A stretch of 9,595 nt of DNA, from the NCBI GenBank assembly GCA_947631885.1, contig CANRMZ010000033.1:1-9595 (forward strand), written 5' to 3'. This document shows, one piece after another, positions 7,458-9,595 of the stretch. Origin of the DNA: an uncultured Bacilli bacterium. Its GTDB lineage: Bacteria; Bacillota_I; Bacilli_A; RF39; UBA660. Numbering within the stretch: position 1 is the first letter of the stretch; each line of letters starts with the position of its first letter. The notes beneath the pieces are model-generated. The model was given only the letters and a program-made list of their open reading frames with translations, had not been told where the DNA came from and ran no database searches. The position numbers and the translations under genes were made by a program.

Positions 7458-8718
7458 AGATTTAGATGAAAAAGTATATGAGTTTACTTCCCAAAGTGGC
7501 CTTAAGGTATATATCTGGCCTTATGAGTTAAGTGAAGAAATTAATATGACTTTAACTGTTAGATATGGTAGTATTCATACTGATTTTAAAGTAGGTAAGA
7601 AAGCTTATCATTTACCAAATGGTATAGCTCACTTTCTAGAACATATTAAATTTAATGAAAAGCCGGGAGTAACCGCCCATGACTATTTTTATTCAATAGG
7701 TAGTTATACTAATGCCTATACAACTTATGATCATACATCTTATGAAGTAACTTGTAATGAAAATGTTGAAACTAATTTAAATCATTTACTATATTTTGTT
7801 TTTAATCCTTACTTTACTAAGGATTTAGTTCAAAAAGAAAAAGGGATTATAGTTGAAGAGTGTAAGATGAGTTTAGATAATCCTTACAATGTTGGTTATC
7901 AAAATCTTTTACAAAATATATATAAATATAATAAGAAAAGAAACTTAGTAACCGGTCTTGAAGATGATGTTAAAAGAATTACAATCGAAGATGTTGAAAC
8001 GGTATTTAATAATTTTTATCATCCTGAGAATATGTTTTTAACGGTAACTGGTAAGATAAATCCTTTTGAAATAGAGAAGATTGTCGAGAAGTTCTTCGCA
8101 GATAAAGAATATCCTAAATATGTTAAACCTAAGATGATTACCAAAAAAGAACCTGATGATATCTTAAAAGAAAAAGACAGTATTAATACTAATATTAGTA
8201 AAGAAAAAATATTTATAGCCTATAAGATACCTAAAAAGAATTTTGGCAAAATAGATGACTTATCTTTAAGAATAATGCTTAATATAATCTTAAATGTTAA
8301 TTTTGGAACTACTAGTACATTTAATAATTATCTTTTACAAAATGATTTAATTGATGAAATATATTATTCTTTAACCGTTGAAAAAGACCATGTAGTTGTG
8401 ATATTTGAAGTGTCTTCATCATATCCTGAAGAAGTATTAAATGATATTCGTAAGCAAATGAAGAAAATAAGTATTAGTGAAGTAGAATTCACTAGAAAGA
8501 AAAGAGCCTTAATAGCTACAAGTATTTTAGGTTATGAAGATCCATATGATGTAAATTCAGATATTAGAATGGATCTTATTCGTTATAATAAGATAACTAC
8601 TGATTTAAAAGGCATTATTGAATCCTTTTCTCTTAAAGAAATTCAAGATATAGCTAGTAGAATAACGGGTTATAAAGAAAGTTATATTATTTTAAATCCC
8701 ATAGAGGAAAATAGCTAA
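7438..8718 (+). CDS. ymfH: YmfH-like M16 zinc peptidase (EF-P 5-aminopentanol modification-associated)
   Basis: Active-type M16 metallopeptidase, partner of the preceding gene. Counting from ATG 7438 (426 aa), the inverted zinc motif HxxEH is GIAHFLEHIKF with H65, E68 and H69. The downstream acidic ligand is E140 or E141 in KEKGIIVEECKMSLDNP, at the family's usual distance of a little over 70 residues. The SYTNAYTTYDHTSYEV segment (about 89-104) is also family-typical. The second half lacks the Arg of the Arg/Tyr pair: the matching place reads NNYLLQNDLIDEIYYSL. The two proteins therefore seem complementary, zinc site here and substrate-binding pair on YmfF. In Bacillus the pair is needed for EF-P modification, a late part of a pathway completed by the reductase YmfI, which is not in this window. 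Cytosolic, without signal peptide. The last gene of the unit, followed by a hairpin. The exact substrate is unknown. Confidence 0.9.
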   Translation: MKTIKIKDLDEKVYEFTSQSGLKVYIWPYELSEEINMTLTVRYGSIHTDFKVGKKAYHLPNGIAHFLEHIKFNEKPGVTAHDYFYSIGSYTNAYTTYDHTSYEVTCNENVETNLNHLLYFVFNPYFTKDLVQKEKGIIVEECKMSLDNPYNVGYQNLLQNIYKYNKKRNLVTGLEDDVKRITIEDVETVFNNFYHPENMFLTVTGKINPFEIEKIVEKFFADKEYPKYVKPKMITKKEPDDILKEKDSINTNISKEKIFIAYKIPKKNFGKIDDLSLRIMLNIILNVNFGTTSTFNNYLLQNDLIDEIYYSLTVEKDHVVVIFEVSSSYPEEVLNDIRKQMKKISISEVEFTRKKRALIATSILGYEDPYDVNSDIRMDLIRYNKITTDLKGIIESFSLKEIQDIASRITGYKESYIILNPIEENS

Positions 8719-8720
8719 AT

Positions 8721-8749
8721 TTGACATACAAGCATATTTTTAGTAAAAT
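8721..8749 (+). promoter_or_regulatory. strong sigma-A-type promoter for the mraZ-like gene
   Basis: A perfect TTGACA (8721-8726) and TAAAAT (8744-8749) are separated by exactly 17 bp. Expected transcription start is near 8756, giving a leader of about 22 bases before ATG 8778. The -10 box covers the last loop base and the first bases of the 3' arm of the terminator-like hairpin. A transcript begun here would lack the hairpin, while readthrough RNA from ymfH would contain it. Confidence 0.8.
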
Positions 8750-8761
8750 ATGCTTGTTTTT
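8728..8761 (+). terminator. terminator-like hairpin after ymfH, overlapping the mraZ promoter
   Basis: A perfect 13-bp inverted repeat (ACAAGCATATTTT at 8728-8740, AAAATATGCTTGT at 8745-8757) with a 4-base loop and a run of five T (8757-8761). It begins 10 bases after the ymfH stop and would terminate that operon. The T run is short and followed by A's, so efficiency may be moderate. As DNA, the same palindrome lies between the -35 box and the start point of the next promoter, so it could also serve as a protein-binding operator. Confidence 0.75.
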
Positions 8762-8767
8762 AAAAAA

Positions 8768-8772
8768 GGGGG
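8768..8772 (+). promoter_or_regulatory. ribosome binding site deciding the mraZ start
   Basis: GGGGG preceded by a run of A (AAAAAAGGGGGAT) lies 5 bases before ATG 8778. It fixes that start against the longer frame from TTG 8721, which would begin inside the promoter. Confidence 0.75.
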
Positions 8773-8777
8773 ATACT

Positions 8778-9200
8778 ATGTTTTCAGGAATGTATTTTCA
8801 AAAAACGGGTAAAGTCGATAATAAAAACCGAATTTTTATACCTTCAGAAAGTAAAATTACGCAAGCGGAAGAAATTGCTGTAGCCAAAATGCCCGATTAT
8901 TATGAATTATTCTGGCTTAAACGCATTCAAGAACTAGTAGATAATTTAGAATCGCGTTTTCATGACGTACCTAAAAGTCAAAGAGATGAAATATTAAAAG
9001 ACTTAAATTATATTTTCTCAGTGATAGTAAGAACATCTAAAGTAGATGCGCAAAGAAGAATAACGATGCCATCACAAGATTTTTTCCCTGGCAAAAATAT
9101 AGTTCTTCAAGGAAGAGGAAACTCTATAGCAGTCTTTGATAGTACGGAACGCTATGAAGAATATATGAGTCATATTAGACCTTCGGGCATTTTAAGATAA
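8778..9200 (+). CDS. mraZ: MraZ-like transcriptional regulator (tandem AbrB-type DNA-binding repeats)
   Basis: Small DNA-binding protein of 140 aa, the usual MraZ length. It opens MFSGMYFQKTGKVDNKNRIF, as MraZ proteins do. It carries two AbrB-like half-repeats with the family DxxxR signature: D14-R18 in DNKNRIFIP and D90-R94 in DAQRRITMP. A helical linker (about residues 45-80) separates them. MraZ forms ring-shaped oligomers that bind short direct repeats upstream of its own operon and regulates the division and cell-wall genes. Here no rsmH, ftsL or other division gene follows; the next gene converges on it. It has its own strong promoter and is closed by a terminator, so it is monocistronic. 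I see no array of TGGG-type MraZ boxes at the promoter, only the palindrome at 8728-8757. It may be the genuine MraZ relocated, or a divergent paralogue with other targets. Family confident, role uncertain. Confidence 0.85.
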   Translation: MFSGMYFQKTGKVDNKNRIFIPSESKITQAEEIAVAKMPDYYELFWLKRIQELVDNLESRFHDVPKSQRDEILKDLNYIFSVIVRTSKVDAQRRITMPSQDFFPGKNIVLQGRGNSIAVFDSTERYEEYMSHIRPSGILR

Positions 9201-9201
9201 T

Positions 9202-9235
9202 AAAAAAACAGGAAGCAAATCCTGTTTTTGTTTTA
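9202..9235. terminator. bidirectional terminator between converging mraZ and rpsD
   Basis: A perfect 10-bp stem (AAAAACAGGA at 9204-9213, TCCTGTTTTT at 9220-9229) with a 6-base loop. On the plus strand it is followed by T-rich sequence to 9234; on the minus strand the A run 9202-9208 reads as a T tract. It can therefore end transcripts from both sides. It starts right after the mraZ stop and ends just before the rpsD stop. Confidence 0.9.
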
Positions 9236-9595
9236 CTATCTGTTATAGTATTCAACGATAAGTTGTTCATTAATGTCTGGGTTAAGTTCTGAACGATCAG
9301 GAACTCTAACATATTTACCAGCCATATTTTTTGCATCGAATTCTACGAATGCAGGAGTACTTAACTTAAGTTCAAGAGCATCAAGAATTGCTGGATGGTT
9401 TTTACTGTTTTCTTTAACTGTGATAATATCTCCAGGCTTACAAGTGTAAGAAGGAATATTAACTTTTTTACCATTTACTAAAATATGTCCATGGTTAACA
9501 ATTTGTCTGGCACTTCTTCTTGTTCTAGCCATTCCCATACGATATACTAGGTTATCAATTCTACTTTCAAGTAAAATGAACATGTTATCTCCGGC
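9236..9595 (-). CDS. rpsD: 30S ribosomal protein S4, C-terminal part (5' truncated)
   Basis: C-terminal 119 residues of ribosomal protein S4, a primary 16S rRNA-binding protein that starts assembly of the 30S body and helps guard decoding accuracy. The frame stays open to the right edge (reading AGDNMFILLESR from 9595), so the gene starts outside the window; the Met at 9583 is internal. RIDNLVYRMGMARTRRSARQ followed by IVNHGHILVNGKKVNIPSY is the S4 RNA-binding domain, and RVPDRSELNPDINEQLIVEY is the conserved C-terminus. It is very close to the Bacillus form. The stop is TAG (9236-9238). It converges with the mraZ-like gene and shares a terminator with it. Its promoter, any autoregulatory leader and any N-terminal zinc motif are out of view. 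Confidence 0.98.
   Translation of the reverse strand, partial: AGDNMFILLESRIDNLVYRMGMARTRRSARQIVNHGHILVNGKKVNIPSYTCKPGDIITVKENSKNHPAILDALELKLSTPAFVEFDAKNMAGKYVRVPDRSELNPDINEQLIVEYYNR

Noticed and set aside
8721..8777. N-terminal extension of the mraZ-like gene from TTG 8721 (about 19 extra residues).
   Set aside because: This stretch is the promoter and hairpin, and the TTG is the start of the -35 box. ATG 8778 has a good ribosome site and gives the family-typical MFSG start.
9204..9229. Inverted repeat as the end of a mobile element.
   Set aside because: Its position between two converging stop codons, with A and T tracts on either side, is that of a bidirectional terminator; no transposase or target duplication is seen.
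9581..9583. Minus-strand ATG at 9583 as the start of a short S4-like protein.
   Set aside because: The frame continues to the window edge with S4 sequence, so the gene is only cut off by the window.
1..9595. A hidden novel system (defence, toxin-antitoxin, CRISPR, riboswitch, phage).
   Set aside because: All coding space is accounted for by recognisable housekeeping or regulatory families, the intergenic gaps are under about 80 bases and explained by promoters and terminators, and no spaced direct repeats were found.

Overview
The window is a chromosomal housekeeping segment from an AT-rich (about one third G+C by eye), low-GC Gram-positive-type bacterium. Three things point to the Firmicutes/Bacilli side, possibly one of the gut or host-associated lineages near Erysipelotrichia and the Mollicutes. 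The RNA polymerase and S4 sequences are Bacilli-like, with no large insertion in the RpoC trigger loop and an S4 segment very close to the Bacillus form. A YmfF/YmfH pair is present, which is typical of Firmicutes. Shine-Dalgarno sequences are purine-rich throughout. Seven protein genes are visible. All stop with TAA or TAG, and tryptophan is TGG wherever I checked. The lineage is inference; the protein families are clear.

Layout: positions 1-1264 hold the 3' part of rpoB (cut at the left edge), which overlaps the start of rpoC by one base. rpoC is complete (1264-4935) and is followed by a strong intrinsic terminator (4940-4977). A new transcription unit starts directly at that terminator, with candidate extended -10 promoters inside 4971-4999. 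It carries a dGTPase-type HD phosphohydrolase (5018-6151), a YmfF-like inactive M16 peptidase homologue (about 6177-7457) and a YmfH-like M16 peptidase with an intact HxxEH zinc site (7438-8718). The last two genes overlap by 20 bases. A 13-bp perfect inverted repeat at 8728-8757 follows; a consensus-grade promoter (TTGACA, 17 bp, TAAAAT) lies on top of it and drives a small MraZ-like DNA-binding protein (8778-9200). A bidirectional terminator (9204-9229) separates it from rpsD, which converges on the minus strand and is cut at the right edge.

Working together: rpoB and rpoC encode the two large subunits of RNA polymerase. YmfF and YmfH are known in Bacillus as a pair needed for 5-aminopentanol modification of elongation factor P. 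Here the zinc site is on YmfH and the Arg/Tyr substrate-binding pair on YmfF, as in two-subunit M16B peptidases. The dGTPase homologue would act on the dNTP pool; its co-transcription with the pair has no obvious biochemical reason. The MraZ-like gene is not followed by rsmH or other division genes.

I see no RNA genes, insertion sequences, CRISPR array, phage genes or defence system, and no gene-free stretch longer than about 80 bases. The points most worth a second look are the superimposed promoter and terminator before the MraZ-like gene, that gene's location outside a division cluster, the break in the usual rpoBC-rpsLG-fusA order, and the long acidic tail on RpoB.
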